64,000 bases of DNA, taken from Enoplosus armatus. Its lineage: Eukaryota; Chordata; Actinopteri; Centrarchiformes; Enoplosidae. The translations under genes were made by a program, and so were the position numbers. Location of the stretch: positions 19,489,423-19,553,422 of the forward strand of contig NC_092200.1 in the NCBI RefSeq assembly GCF_043641665.1. Direction: 5' to 3'. The notes under the pieces were generated by a model. The model did not search any database. It worked only from the letters and a program-made list of their open reading frames with translations, and was not told the origin of the DNA. Shown piece by piece: positions 12,853 to 24,400 of this stretch. Numbering within the stretch: the stretch's first letter is position 1; each line of letters starts with the position of its first letter.

Positions 12853-13288
12853 TCAGTTTGAGACAGGACCTTCCTGATTTTTGTGGGAGTGAAAGGACAT
12901 GACCTGATCAAAGATAACTCCAAGATTCCTTACGGTGGTGCTGGAGGCCAGGGCAATGTCATCCAGAATAACTATATCTTTAGATGATGTGTTTCGGGGC
13001 CAAGTACAATAACTTTTGTCTGAGTTTAACGTCAGATAATTGCAGGTCATCCAGGTTTTTATGTCCTTAAGGCATGCTTGAAGTTCAGCTAACTGAACTG
13101 GTTTCATCTGGCTTTATCAATACATATAATTGGGTATCATCTGCATAACAATGAAAGTTTATAGAGTGTTTTCTAATAATATTGCCTAAAGGAAGCATAT
13201 ATAAGGTGAATAGTATTGGTCCAAGCGCAGAACCTTGTGGAACTCCATGACTAACTTTGGCGTGCATGGAGGATGGAGGATTGTTCAC
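12853..13288 (-). pseudogene. L2 LINE reverse transcriptase core with YADD
   Basis: Two overlapping minus-strand frames together cover the catalytic palm. The upstream one holds [20 protein letters not shown] and the YADDTQLY metal-binding motif. The downstream one holds LKDIKTWMTCNYLTLNSDKS and a VRNLGVIFD motif. The frames change near 13100, showing at least one indel. Catalytic aspartates are still visible although the protein is broken. The family's function is reverse transcription of LINE RNA at the nicked target site. Confidence 0.85.
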
Positions 13289-13512
13289 ATGTACAACTGA
13301 GATTGGTCTGATGAATAGGATTTAAACTAGCTTACTGCTGCAATTAACTGTTCCAGTCTCTGTAATGTGATCAGTGGTGTTGAATGCAGCACTAAGATCT
13401 AACATCTTGTCTGATGCAATTACAAGGTAATTTGTAACTTTCACCGGTGCTATGATGCCCTCTAAATCCTGATCGAAAATCCTCAAACCCCTCATTCAAA
13501 CAGTGCATTCCA

Positions 13513-13615
13513 ATATAGGCTGAGCCCAGATGCAGCGGCCCCGGTTTGATTCAAGCCTGGACTATCCAATAAAGGCAAAAAAAATGCCCCAAAAAATATC
13601 TTTAAAAAGAAAAGT
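13513..13615 (+). mobile_element. SINE 3' fragment inside the L2 LINE
   Basis: The words GCAGCGGCCCCGGTTTGATT (box-B-like) and CCAATAAAGGCAAAAAAAAT match the 3' half of a tRNA-derived fish SINE and not the LINE. LINE-like sequence resumes on both sides. The copy is short and lacks a clear box A. Orientation is opposite to the host LINE. Confidence 0.55.
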
Positions 13616-14900
13616 GATGTTATGTACTGATTGTTGACTTCTTTCTCGAGTATCTCAGAGAGAAAAAAAGGGGTTTAATTACAGCTTCTTTAAAGGACTG
13701 TGGTACATAGCCTGTTAATAAAGACAGATTGATTAGTAAAGAAGTGCTAAGGGTAAAACGTCTTTAAGCAGCATAGTTGGGAGGGGTTCTAAGAGACAAG
13801 TCTAAATATACATCAGGTTTTACAGCTGTTCCTGAGGTTCTGTGTTTGAAGGTAAGTCGGTACTGCCTGAGGGCAGGAGGTGATGAATTCTGTCTCTAAT
13901 GGTTTAATAATTTTACCATTAAAGAAGCTCATGAAGTCGTTACTGCTGAGAACTTTAGGAATACATTACTCAATAGAGCTGTGACTCCTGTGCTGAAAAG
14001 AAACCCCGGGTTGTTCACCCTGTCCTGTCAAGTTTTGCGCGACGTTTGCTTTAATTTGCGAGTTTTGAAGGTTATACCATGGTGCTAACCTCCTTTGTTT
14101 TATTATCTTCTTTTTTAGAGAGTCAAGTGTCAGTCGCATTGAGCCTGCGGCACTGTCGACAAGACGGTCAATTTGAGGAGGGACTAAGGTTAGCATAGGA
14201 GTCCTCAGTTGTATTGAGACATGGCGTTGAATTACATGCCGACGGAATCCCTTCCTTAAATTCAGCAACAGGACTACCAGATAGGTATCTGGTGTAGGCA
14301 GTTTTGCCTAACGGCGTGCAGTCCTGTAGTAGGAATTCAAGTTGTTAGATAATGGTCCGATAAGAAAGGATTCCGTGGAAAGGCAATTAGATGTTCAATT
14401 TCAACGCCATGTGCCAGAACAAGGTTAGTTTCTGTACACTCTGGCAGAAGCCAATTGAATCTAATAATGAGATAAACGCAGTACCGAGTCTATCATTATC
14501 AACGCCCACATGAATATTAAAATCACCCACATTAATTACTTTATCTGTTTTAAACAACTCTGAGAATTCAGATAAATATTCACTTATGGAGTTATAACTT
14601 AGTTTCAGTTTAGGCTAACGTGTTCTTCGCAGCACAGCTGGGTTTCAGTAAGACAAAAATAAATCAATATGATGATCTGATATCAAATCGTTCACTTGAA
14701 ATGAACACATGAAATGTGACAAATGACTGTTAAACGCCAGATCTCTGTTTTGTTGGACGACAGCAGTGGTAACGTTGACTTTTCTTTGAGGTTTCTATGT
14801 ATAACTCCCCTTCTCATGTATTTTGATTTCATTTTAGATAAAGACTGACCACAACACACGCACTCCTACATGCGTCAACGCAAATACTTTAATTTTAAAG

Positions 14901-15590
14901 TTAACCCTTGGAATGCGTAGGCGGGTCAGAAAAGATCCGGTACACATTGATTTCCGTGATGTTCGAGATGGACTTTCACTATATAATATATTATATAATA
15001 TATATTATTTCTAATATTTTTACACATACTACCTCACTATTACTTACTTATTGTTAAATGTGCAATACATACATATATATAGACACACAGATGCTGTTGT
15101 ATATATTTTTAATTTTATTTTTCACTTAAATATTGTAAATGTGTATATTTTTATTTTCTATTTCTTATTTTTATATTTTGTACATACTTCTATTTCTAAA
15201 TTGATGCTGCTTTCTACGCTTGTACTGACCCCCCCCCCCCCCCCGGGGGATCAATACAGTATTGCTGATTTGCATGTACAATAATTTGATGATAGGTGTA
15301 CCTTTAATAAAGCCATTCATTGGTTCATATATGGCCTACTGTTCCTAAATTTGAAGTTGGTCTGCATATATGCATATATTGAGCCGTTTAAAACATTTCC
15401 TTGATTATGTGTTTCTTTGTATGTAGTGTTGATGTGGCAGCTGGAACTAGGGACGGGTCCTATGGTGATCTGATCATCTTTTTATCTGTTAAAAAAAGTG
15501 TTCAGTATTATTCACTAAAAATGACAGCTTCTAACACAGGTTATTTTTGACCCACTGTGGGTTCTAATTGTCTGTGCATCCAAGGGTTAA
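14901..15590. mobile_element. piggyBac-like MITE with TTAA ends
   Basis: The left end reads TTAACCCTTGGAATGCG. The right end reads GCATCCAAGGGTTAA, which is its inverse complement apart from one base. Both ends carry a subterminal GGGTCA(A/G)AAA block. TTAA target duplication plus CCC-starting ends is the piggyBac signature. The 690-bp interior has no transposase ORF and contains an AT palindrome (14980-15010) and a C16G5 run. It is non-autonomous and lies just beyond the 5' side of the L2 LINE. Confidence 0.75.
15229..15249. repeat. C16-G5 run inside the MITE
   Basis: Sixteen C followed directly by five G, internal to the piggyBac-like MITE. Confidence 0.95.
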
Positions 15591-17323
15591 ATCAACTGTA
15601 TACCGTACAAGTATCAGGGCTGAGGAAAATTCGGTCATCGGTAAATTGTTAAACCCGACACTTGAGTCGGCTGCGACAAATTTAGAAACATCACTGAATG
15701 TGGACAAGGGAGACGGAGGAGGCCAGAAATAGGATTAGCCAGTTGGATGTGATGATAAGCCAGTGAGGACGGCCGGTGCAGAGCCTACGTGGCCTTTCTG
15801 ATAACAAAGATAATCCATCCATCTTAGCCTCCTGGCCTCTGCTTTGATTCCCCTCATCAAACATCCCTCCGCCCTATTGTTAGCCATGTTTGCTGCCTGT
15901 CCCGCCGCAGCGCTCAGGCCATAACTCTTCACTCGGCGACGTGGCGAGCAGGCCGGCTATTAATTTAGGCGGAGTGCCACCGCGTCGGTACCTGCCGCTC
16001 GGCTCGCCTTGCCGCTCGGCCGAGCCAAAGAGAGAGACACGCCGCCTGTCATCGTTCACCTTGCCTGGCACCAGCCGCTCCTCTGGGCCTTCTTCACATG
16101 CACTTGTCTTCCGAAAAGTGCCAACCGTGACCGGCAAGACAAATTGCGATATTATGGCAAAACTATCAGCAGGACATTTACTGTGGCCACGAGTTAAACT
16201 AGAGTCATAAGTCAATCCCAACAGACAGCAGTCAGATGGACAGAGGGGGGAGGAAGAGGGGGGAGGGAATGGCAGGGTGGGAAATGAAAAGATGGGGGCC
16301 GCGTTCGACACCAGAGGCTGTATCTTCAAAGTGAGATTAAGCGGTTCCGACTTGTTTCAGCAAGTTCTGTTTCGGTAAATTCTGCTTCCTGTACAGCCTT
16401 GACCTCTGAAACGCCACTGTCCGGCTTCAAGCTCACATTGTGTGGCTGATTTCACTGGACACTGCGTGTTTTTCTAAATGTATGAAAACCTCTTTTTTAC
16501 ATTATTATTATTATTATTGACAGCTGAGGACATTGTTGCACCCTCTAAATAAGTCTGATCAATCAGTGATGCTTCGGATGGATGTACGTATTTTCTACGT
16601 ACGGGGGGGTGGGGGTACCCATGAGATGCTTACTCAATAGGTACAAGGGAAGTAGTACTTGGAATAAAAGGGGTAAAACATTTCCAAGAGGCCCAGGAAT
16701 GAACGATATGCACTGTTTCTTCCACATTTTCAACATTTTGTTCCGATAGCAGTACAATCCTAACAATATTAACAATATTTCTTTACCCCGTAATTAGTTA
16801 TTGATATTAAAATCTTACATGTGATTAATCCCACTTAAACAGAAAGCTGTTACTCTCTCCACTGTCTTATCTTCTTCCCTTGTACTTACATGAACATGAT
16901 ACTCAGTATACCTATACAAACATCTTGCACTGTAAATTTTGGAATCTAAAGCACCGCGGATTCATCAGATGAACCCATGCTACAGGATGGATTACTTCAT
17001 GTTTTTTTATTTATGCAACTTCTTTTCGTTGTACATGACAGAAATATTTGATTCTCCATAGAATTTATTCAATTTATTCCTGGTTGTGCCCAGCCACCTT
17101 TGTGAAACGCCGCGTAAATAGAGCCGTTGAGTAGGGAGTGTCTTTTTCATTAAAAGCAAATTTCGTCTGATTAGACAAATTGACGTGATCAGCATTCCGC
17201 CGGCAGACTGCATCCCCTGACTTTCCTAATCGGGCTCGCCTCTTTTTTTGTGGTCATTAGATGCTTGTAATCATTGCACTGAACGTGCCTCCAAAGGACA
17301 CAATGTGTTCTGATGCGCACCCA

Positions 17324-17346
17324 CCCCCCCCCCCCCCCCCCCCCCC
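17324..17346. repeat. Poly-C run (23 C)
   Basis: The longest C homopolymer in the window; a second run of 12 C lies at 17526-17537. Confidence 0.95.
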
Positions 17347-17957
17347 GTCTGCTTTTTAACATAGCATGCACAGCAACCCCCGTCATGACTCCATTAATCC
17401 TAACTGGAGTCACTGGTTAGTTTGGTGAGACCGAACTAAAAGCAGAGGGCCGAGTCGCGCTTGATGAAGTGAGACTTTCGTCAACAGGAGTCCTGCCTTC
17501 CCCCGAGCCCCCTCGGCGGAAATAACCCCCCCCCCCCTCCAGGTAGCTGCTCCTGACAGCTGCTCTCTTGTTTGAACATCAATTTCATTTTCAGTGCTCC
17601 TTTGCCCCCCCGCTGCCTGCCTTGCCAAATCCCACAACAATTACGACACAGATAAAGTATTCTGAGGGGGAATGCCGCTAATGAAATGTGGCCTTTAGGG
17701 CCACTCGCGTACAGTTACGTGTCAATGCGGCGGAATTGCCTCGGGCTAACAGTGTGTCACACTGTGGTGACAGCTTACCGTCGACGGCCACAGGACTTTG
17801 CGTTAACCTTCATGTGGAAAAATTAGCGGGGTTTGTTTATTCCTAGTTTTTTTTTTTTTTGGTTTGCTTTGATTCTGATAAACATCCTTCATCTCTTAGA
17901 GGGGAAACCGTCTTTTCAGCCCTGAAAGCTGTTAGGATTTTATTATATCTCTCAAGG

Positions 17958-17980
17958 ACACACACACACACACACACACA
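17958..17980. repeat. (AC)n microsatellite
   Basis: About 11 AC units followed directly by TATA. Confidence 0.95.
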
Positions 17981-18359
17981 TATAGGTATGGCTACACAGA
18001 GGAGCAATCCTCTGTTTTATATATATGAATTTCATAATGAATTGATTATCAGGCATCAAGGGGTCCTGATAATCCTCTGAATGTTTCTGTTCATACACTT
18101 AGAACTACAGCATACAGATGACAGCGTGTAATCATATATACATATATATATATATGTATATGTATATATAATGAGGTGTTTATTCAAAGTATAACATGAA
18201 ACATATTTCTTTTACAGTCAGATGTTTTCAAGGATAGCATCTCTGCTACTTGCATTTCACCAACACACACCTAGCTTACCACCACCAAATCTTAGGCGGA
18301 CACGGTTGCCTAGCCTCCTCTGTAACCCACAACCACTGGCGGGATCTCGGTGTTGTCTT

Positions 18360-18780
18360 TTGACCGCAATCTAAGCCCGGACAGGCGCGCTCGATCGCTA
18401 GTTGGGGCTTGTTTCTATCAGCTCAGGGTCCTCAGCAACCTGGAAACAAGTAATTCGTGCCTTCGTCACATTCCTGTCTCGACTACTGTAAAGAAAGCCC
18501 TGTTGACCCGCATCCCTCTCTCATGCCTGCTGCTGGTTGAAAACTCTGCAGCCAGGATCTGAGCAGAGACCGCATTTCACCCATGCTTGCATCCAAACGC
18601 TGGCTTCCAAATTGCTTTTAAGATGTTATTGATCACTTTTTAATGGCTCAAATGGGCCTTGTGCTTCTTTATGTTACAGAGCTGTTAACCACCCATGCAC
18701 ACATGCTCGTTCCTTGCCAAAACCTGGATCCTGCGTTACCCACAATGCAACTCCACCGCCGATGGTCAGGTCGGTGACTT
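18360..18780 (+). pseudogene. LINE reverse transcriptase C-terminal fragment
   Basis: The plus-strand frame reads VGACFYQLRVLSNLE, then LLLVENSAARI, then after a stop AFHPCLHPNAGFQIAFKMLL. This follows the L2/Rex1-like order 'CFFQLR..S ... LQ.VQNAAARL ... HITPVL.SLHWLPV..RI.FKILL'. A stop follows ENSAARI and other residues have decayed. It corresponds to the thumb and C-terminus of the RT protein. No 3' tail was recognised. Confidence 0.75.
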
Positions 18781-19339
18781 GGGGATGTTATGCAAGTAGC
18801 GGCTAATTACGTAGCCCGGGGCCTCTAGCCTGCGGCCTCATCAGACACTATGCAGACGGATTTGATGTGTTCCTTTAATGGTTTTGACACTGGCAGTTTA
18901 TATTCACAGGGTCTGCTGCCTTGTAACAAAGACAGGTAATGGTTGATGTGTGCTGTACAATTTCTCCTTTACACGAACACATAACATTACAAAAGCTGAC
19001 ACCATATATATATTCTTGTCACATCCTCAACTGAAGATCCTCACATCCTCAAGTCCGCTTGAGGAGGCGCAGCCATATCACTTAGCCTCTGCTTTTGTAG
19101 TTCATCCCTGCCATAAGACTACAATCGTCTTAGGCACAATCGTGTTCTGAAGAAGGTCTACAACTGAAAGCTTTTATGAAATTAAAGTGTGTGTGTTTTT
19201 TTTTGTATGGACATACGATTGTCGTACAAGCCTTTCAGCCAAGGTAGTGATGGGCACTTTAGCTAAGGGATACTCAACTTGCTTTGCCTGGGGGAGGGAG
19301 GGGGGGGGCCAGGGGCCAGTTTATAAACATACATTAACA
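18781..19339. other. Non-coding stretch, no gene seen
   Basis: Mixed sequence with a short direct doublet of ACATCCTCAA at about 19020-19050. No domain or transposon end was recognised. Confidence 0.4.
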
Positions 19340-19775
19340 GGCCTCAGGCCTTTCTGCCAGAAAGCCTTTCTAACATGTAGTTACCATGAAACAGTCTCAG
19401 TTTGGTTAGGTTTAGGCACCAAAACTACTTGGTTAGGTTTAGGGAAAGGTCCTGGTTTGGGTTAAAATAAGACGTCCAACATTGACTTTTGGTTGCACAT
19501 GGTACACGAGCAGCAGTCTCCTGGGAGAAGTCCTGTCTTTCTGCCAGAAAGCCTTTCTAACACAGGGTTAATGTTGTGAAACGGTCACAGTTTGGTTAGG
19601 TTTAGGCACCTAAACTACTTGGTTAGGTTTAGGAAAAGGTCATGGTTTGGGTTAAAATAATAAGTCCAACGTTGACTTTTGGTTGCACACGGGACACGAG
19701 TCTCCTCCAGTCTCCTGGGTGAAAGTCCTGTCTTTCTGTCAGGAAGGCTTTCTGGCAGAAAGCCTCGAAGGCAGA
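19340..19775 (+). repeat. 190-bp direct repeat, two copies plus a partial third
   Basis: The core TTTGGTTAGGTTTAGGCACC begins at 19401 and again at 19591, a 190-bp period. Each unit runs from CTTTCTGCCAGAAAGCC through the doubled GGTTAGGTTTAGG words to GACTTTTGGTTGCACA. A partial third unit begins near 19726 and ends in an inverted CTTTCTGGCAGAAAGCC. CTTTCTGCCAGAAAG is itself an almost perfect palindrome. Similar GGTTAGGTTTAGG-bearing repeats are familiar in fish genomes; class unknown. Confidence 0.85.
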
Positions 19776-20554
19776 CCTCTCCCACGTGCCCCAAGCAGGT
19801 CAGGTGTCCATGAACTCAGCATGCACACTGCACAGGTCACTGATAGGCCAATATGCAACTTCCCAAGTAACAGCCCAGGGACATTATTGAACATTCACTA
19901 ATTGATATAAACTTCATTTACACTGCGAATTAGAAAATGGCCGGCCGAGGGATTTAAATAAAAACACTCTTTGGCTGACAGTCGTCTGACCCCCAGAATA
20001 ACTCCCCTCCATGTAGCCCAGTCCCCTGCTGCTCCCGGAAAACCTGTGCTTAACAACTGAGCTAAACCCACAGCGATGCAGCCGTCAGCATCATGGAGCC
20101 TGAGGAAATGTTGTGTAATTCCCGTTCCCTGCACCTCTGAAACAGTTTTGGACAGTTGCAGGTCTTTTTGCCACATTTTAAAGTAATACTTTAGGCCGAC
20201 TGTTCACAAATTGAAGGTGATTTTCAAGGACTGGTCCTTCCTGTACTACAGCTGTTACCACAGCTAGATGCCGTTACTGCCATAGAGTGCTATGTACTTA
20301 CAATTGTGTGATTCGTCTTTGCAAAAACTTTTTTTTCTTTTTCAAATAACAGCACATTGTGCTGAGGTTAGTTTGTGATGTGCAAAAAATTAAAACAATA
20401 TCAGATTAGGTGTTAAGATGTTTGACAGCTGCGGATACATTCATTCTAATGAGGAAGAGCCATTCACATACCGCCCACAAATGCTAAATAATACGTACAT
20501 AGTTCAAAACTAGATTTTTACAATGTTGTGCTTTAGGACAATTGAAATTTTCCA
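19776..20554. other. Non-coding stretch, no gene seen
   Basis: No domain, tandem array or transposon end was recognised. Confidence 0.4.
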
Positions 20555-20628
20555 TTCAATTTCATTCATATGGCGCCAAATCATAACAGATGTTATCTCA
20601 GGGCACTTTTTGTATAGAGCAGGTCTTC
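20555..20628 (-). mobile_element. L2 LINE 3' tail fragment
   Basis: TTCAATTTCATTCATATGGC followed by GCCAAATCATAACAGATGTT and GGGCAC is the inverse complement of the L2 3' end seen elsewhere in the window. The match stops abruptly at about 20628, where Tc1-like sequence begins. Confidence 0.75.
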
Positions 20629-20795
20629 CATGGACCGGTGGAGGTGGTGTAATGGTGTGGGGGATATTTTCTTGGCACACTTTGGGCCCCTTAGTACCGA
20701 TTGAGCATTGCTTATGACCGCCACAGTATTGTTGCTGGCCATGTCCATCCCTTTATCTTCTGACGCGATGACGCGCCATGTCCCCCCCATTCTTT
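20629..20795 (+). pseudogene. Tc1-like transposase fragment
   Basis: The frame GGGGVMVWGIFSWHTLGPLV matches the Tc1/mariner DDE transposase block 'GGGSVMVWGCFS..G.GPLV'. In a shifted frame SIVAGHVHPF follows, then a degraded DDAPC corresponding to the 'DNAPCH' block that carries the second catalytic Asp. Stops and frameshifts break it. No terminal inverted repeat was found, so only an internal piece survives. It abuts the L2 tail with no gap. Confidence 0.82.
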
Positions 20796-21300
20796 GTCTT
20801 GTAAATAGATATATTTTTCTTCTCTTATTTCAATTTTCACTTCTTTTCACATAGTATACTATATAGTAGTGTTACCTTATTGTATAGCATATTTGAATGC
20901 AGTAGCATATGCAGTGCATGTATATATGTATACACATGTATGTGTGTGTGCATATATAAATTACATTAGTATGCTTTTGATGGATTTCATTTATTTCAAT
21001 CACATTAATTAATACAGTATGATATTTTTGATTGTAGTGTGACATTACCACTCCTTTACTTGTGATTGCCAACCCCTCCCCCCCCAAAAAAAAAGTTAAA
21101 TTAAAAGCACTGCTATATTGTGAACAGCTCTGGCCGCTACACTATCCTACCTTCTACATAACAGCAGCTACTACAGAGGAGGGAACACTCACACGTATGC
21201 TTCAAATGCAAGACTGACAACACGGCAGATATTGTACCTCATTAGCCGACAAGTAAGAGTAAAATGTATTAATTGCAAGCGGTGGTTCGCTTACGTAAGA
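20796..21300. other. Non-coding stretch, no gene seen
   Basis: AT-rich sequence around 20860-21020 with short TATG/TGTA runs. No domain or transposon end was recognised. Confidence 0.4.
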
Positions 21301-21455
21301 GGTTCAATTCAATTCAATTCAATTTTATTCATATAGCACCAAATCACAGCAAAAGTCACCTCATGACACTTTACTAATAGAGCAGGTTTAGACCGACTCT
21401 TTATAATGTTATTACAGAGACCCAACAGTTCCCGCCATGAGTGAGCACTGAGGTC
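21301..21455 (-). mobile_element. L2 LINE 3' end with (TTCAA)n tail
   Basis: It begins with four TTCAA units (the inverse complement of the TTGAA tail) and continues TTTTATTCATATAGCACCAA, then the shared AGAGCAGGTTTAGACCG and AGAGACCCAACAG words. This is a strongly 5'-truncated copy with no coding sequence. Confidence 0.82.
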
Positions 21456-24400
21456 AAGTAATGATGTTCAAGGCCATAGGTGGATTCCAAACCATCTTTA
21501 ATACATTTCTAAAATATACACTGACAAAAAGTCTTAAATATCGTAAGAAAAATATCAAATATACCATTTTTTTTTTTGGAAACTTCTTTTCAGAAAAGTC
21601 CAAGAGCAAACTGTTATCAAATTATTTTTTACATTATTCGTTACAGCAAAGTTTATCAGACGCCAGCGGTTAAAAAAGGTGTTTTCATCAAGGCCACACA
21701 ATAAAATAGAAGCAGGGTGCCTGCGGGGTCCACCAAGTCAAATCTAAGACTTTTCAAGACCCTTTTAGGTGGTGGTACTTGGGTACGGAACGGGGGTGGG
21801 GTGGGGTGGCGGGGTGTGGTCATGGGAAGCAGTCTCAACACTTAAAAGGAACTCTACAGTGTATTACAACCAGGGACATTGGAACTATTTTCCCTTTTGT
21901 GGTGTTGCCTTTGACCCCGCTTGCTCGCCAACCGGGTCACTGGACTGCACACGCGCCCCAAAAAGTTCTTGAATGCAGAAATTGCTCTGTGCGCGTACAT
22001 CCACGTGCCGGCGTCAGGTCCAGGCACACTGACAGCCTGCTGTTCATTCCAGCCAATGGACCACGGCCCGTAGATTTGCAGAGACGTGGGTGACCCCCTC
22101 CACATGATGCTGCATTTTGTGATTCTTTTCTATTAGATGTTGACGTTTAAGTAGCTTGAAGCATTTCGGCACGCCTGGCCCGAGTGGTCGCCATCCATGG
22201 TGCTGAAAGGGAGGGATTTCATTCCGGCGTGTTACGTTAGCATTTAACCCTTTGTTGTGTCGTGTATAATCGCATAACCCCTGTGTGTCCTCATGAGGAA
22301 AGGGGCGAGGCATGACGGGTGTATATAAAATAAATAAATATGTAAATATCGCACTACTTGATGGCTGGATTACACTACGAGTTCCGAAATTGTTTTATTA
22401 AAGTTCACAATTATGATCTATAAATGTTACTTTAACAGCTGCCACAGACAGTCTATATGGGCCTTTTGTGGTTCCTGATTTATTTTCATGAATACAAAAT
22501 GCTCAAAAAAAAGTATAGAGTCAAGATTTTGTGACATTCACCCCCCCCCCCCCCGGAGGAAACAATAAGAGATGAAATGAGCTGGCGGGTCCCCAGTGAC
22601 AGATGACAGCAGCAGCAGCGCCCAGAGCTGCCCACCTGCCTTATGTTATGTTACAGGCTACTCAAATAGAAATATATGAGCGTCAAATGAGGCACCCCTA
22701 CTTCCGACGTCTCTGATGACTTATGTTATTCTCAATTCCATCAGTTATGATAAACTTTAACCCCCCCCCCCCCCCCCTCAAAAAGGTATTTGCTACAATC
22801 TCAGAATATGGCACCGTTGCTAAAGAACAGGTCCAAAGAGCAACAGGCTTTGAGAAACCTATTAGGAAGAGAGAGCAAAAGGTGAAATTATTACCCAAAC
22901 TGTCTGTTCCGTCATCGTCCATCACATCTTGCGGACCAACAGCAACAGACCAACGCTCACTTCTGGTTTCGCCTCCGGATAAAAGTAGATCTGGTCAAAA
23001 TGAGCAGATTAGTCGGCTCATCAACTGGTTTGTGCCCCCACGGGACCTATTTTTAGCGATGTCACTGTGTTTCGAGACCTCGGCAACCAACTGCAGCGAT
23101 GGCCGGAGCCTTTAATGCAAATTTGTGATTCTGGGGCTACCGCATGTACAATGAACTTGGTTTGAGACTTGAAACATGAATGTTTTTTAAACCTGGTCAA
23201 ATTACAATAAAAATGGAATGAGACAGGGCTAGAAAGGTATTGTATGTGTAGATGTACACCTTGATTATTTCATCATAAGTCCTGTGCTTTGAAAGTACTT
23301 TAGTAATACCATTAACTCCAATGCCGTGTCATTTTAATGGTCAGTGTTCTTGAAAAAATGTACTAATATACAAGATTTGTGACTTGAGACTTGATTTAGA
23401 TTTGCCCCCCCCCCCCCCAAAAAAAAACAAAAAAAAACACAAAAGAGACTGTACCAAAACTGGAAACATGCAGATTAAAAAGCAGATAGTCAAATGCGTC
23501 CCATTGTTTGGAGTACACCCCTCCAGGTTCCTTGAGGGTTAATAGAAACAGGCGGGCGTATTGATGTAACACCTCACAACAAGAGAAACTCCTTTCATCA
23601 TCCCTGGGAATACGAGCGGGTATGATGTATCGCTGAGTCTCATCTCATGCCCCCGTGATGTCTCCGTTCGTTCCCAGCAGCATGCCGGTCCAGTGTGGAG
23701 ACAGAAGTCGCGGCTCAGGACGGGAGACGGGGAGGCTCTCCTCAGCATGACAAGATGAAACAAGAGGACTGATAGATTTCTCACAAATGAACTCCTGCTA
23801 TTGCCCTGTTCTTCCTTCGAGAGGTATTTTCCCAGCTCTGGATGCAGACCTAACTACAAGTCCAATACCTCTGAATAAATACTACTGCTATCCAACTTAC
23901 AAATTAACTATCAGGATGAAGACGGTTATCTTAAACCTGAGCAAAGAAAATGTGGAGAAAAAACCCCATCCACTACCATTGACTAACAAACGGTGGTGTG
24001 CCCGCTGTAGTTATTTAAGTACTGGAACTGGATCGCGAGGGCCAGTCATAGGGGATTCATCTGAACTCAGTTTACTCAATCTTTTGAGACTGTCCTTTAA
24101 ATCTTAGTGCTGCGAATTCAAGCAGTTGAAGCTTGAGAAAAATATGCTGAAGCCAAAGCCCAGTCCAACCGGCCAATGTGAACTTTAACTTCAACTCAGT
24201 GCAACTCTGTTGAGTAATGTGTCTCCTGATAATTGCTGTGAAGAGAACTTGGGAGCTCTGATGATGATGATGTCTTTAAAGCGGTGAGAGATTCTTGGGG
24301 AAACTGAGAGATATTCAGCGTGAGGTTTTTATAGACTTTACGTTCACGCCTTTGCTCTCTGTTTGCTTTTAGTCTTTGTAGTGGGAAAATACAACACATT

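Larger units (their letters stand above)
11937..14855 (-). mobile_element. L2-clade LINE, long decayed copy
   Basis: Read on the minus strand, the element runs from about 14855 to 11937. An endonuclease motif (GDFNIHV) lies at about 14505-14528. An EN-RT linker with APWYN lies near 14060-14100. The RT blocks [14 protein letters not shown] and [12 protein letters not shown] lie at 13130-13260. RT continuation with LKDIKTWMTCNYLTLNSDKS lies at 12990-13080, then a 3' region ends at an A/T-rich tail next to the TTTATTTATATAACGCCAAA word shared with the other L2 tails in the window. Frameshifts and stops occur throughout, so it cannot encode active protein. A SINE scrap splits it at about 13513-13615. 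It is the longest transposon copy in the window. Confidence 0.85.
15591..18355. other. Non-coding stretch with candidate regulatory blocks, no gene seen
   Basis: 15770-16210 and 17480-17780 are non-repetitive and richer in G+C and CpG. They include CGGCTATTAATTTAGGCGGA at 15953 and GCCGCTAATGAAATG near 17674, and could be conserved elements. The 149-codon minus ORF at 15880-16329 follows the GC-rich block and has no domain. 17324-17346 is a 23-base poly-C run. Microsatellites lie at 17958-17980 and around 18137-18172. Confidence 0.4.

Noticed and set aside
12853..14268. Host gene encoding an RT-like protein
   Set aside because: The YADD and GDFNIH motifs and the 3' tail identify an L2 LINE.
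15880..16329. 149-codon minus ORF
   Set aside because: It follows a GC-rich block, has no recognised domain and no start or splice context.
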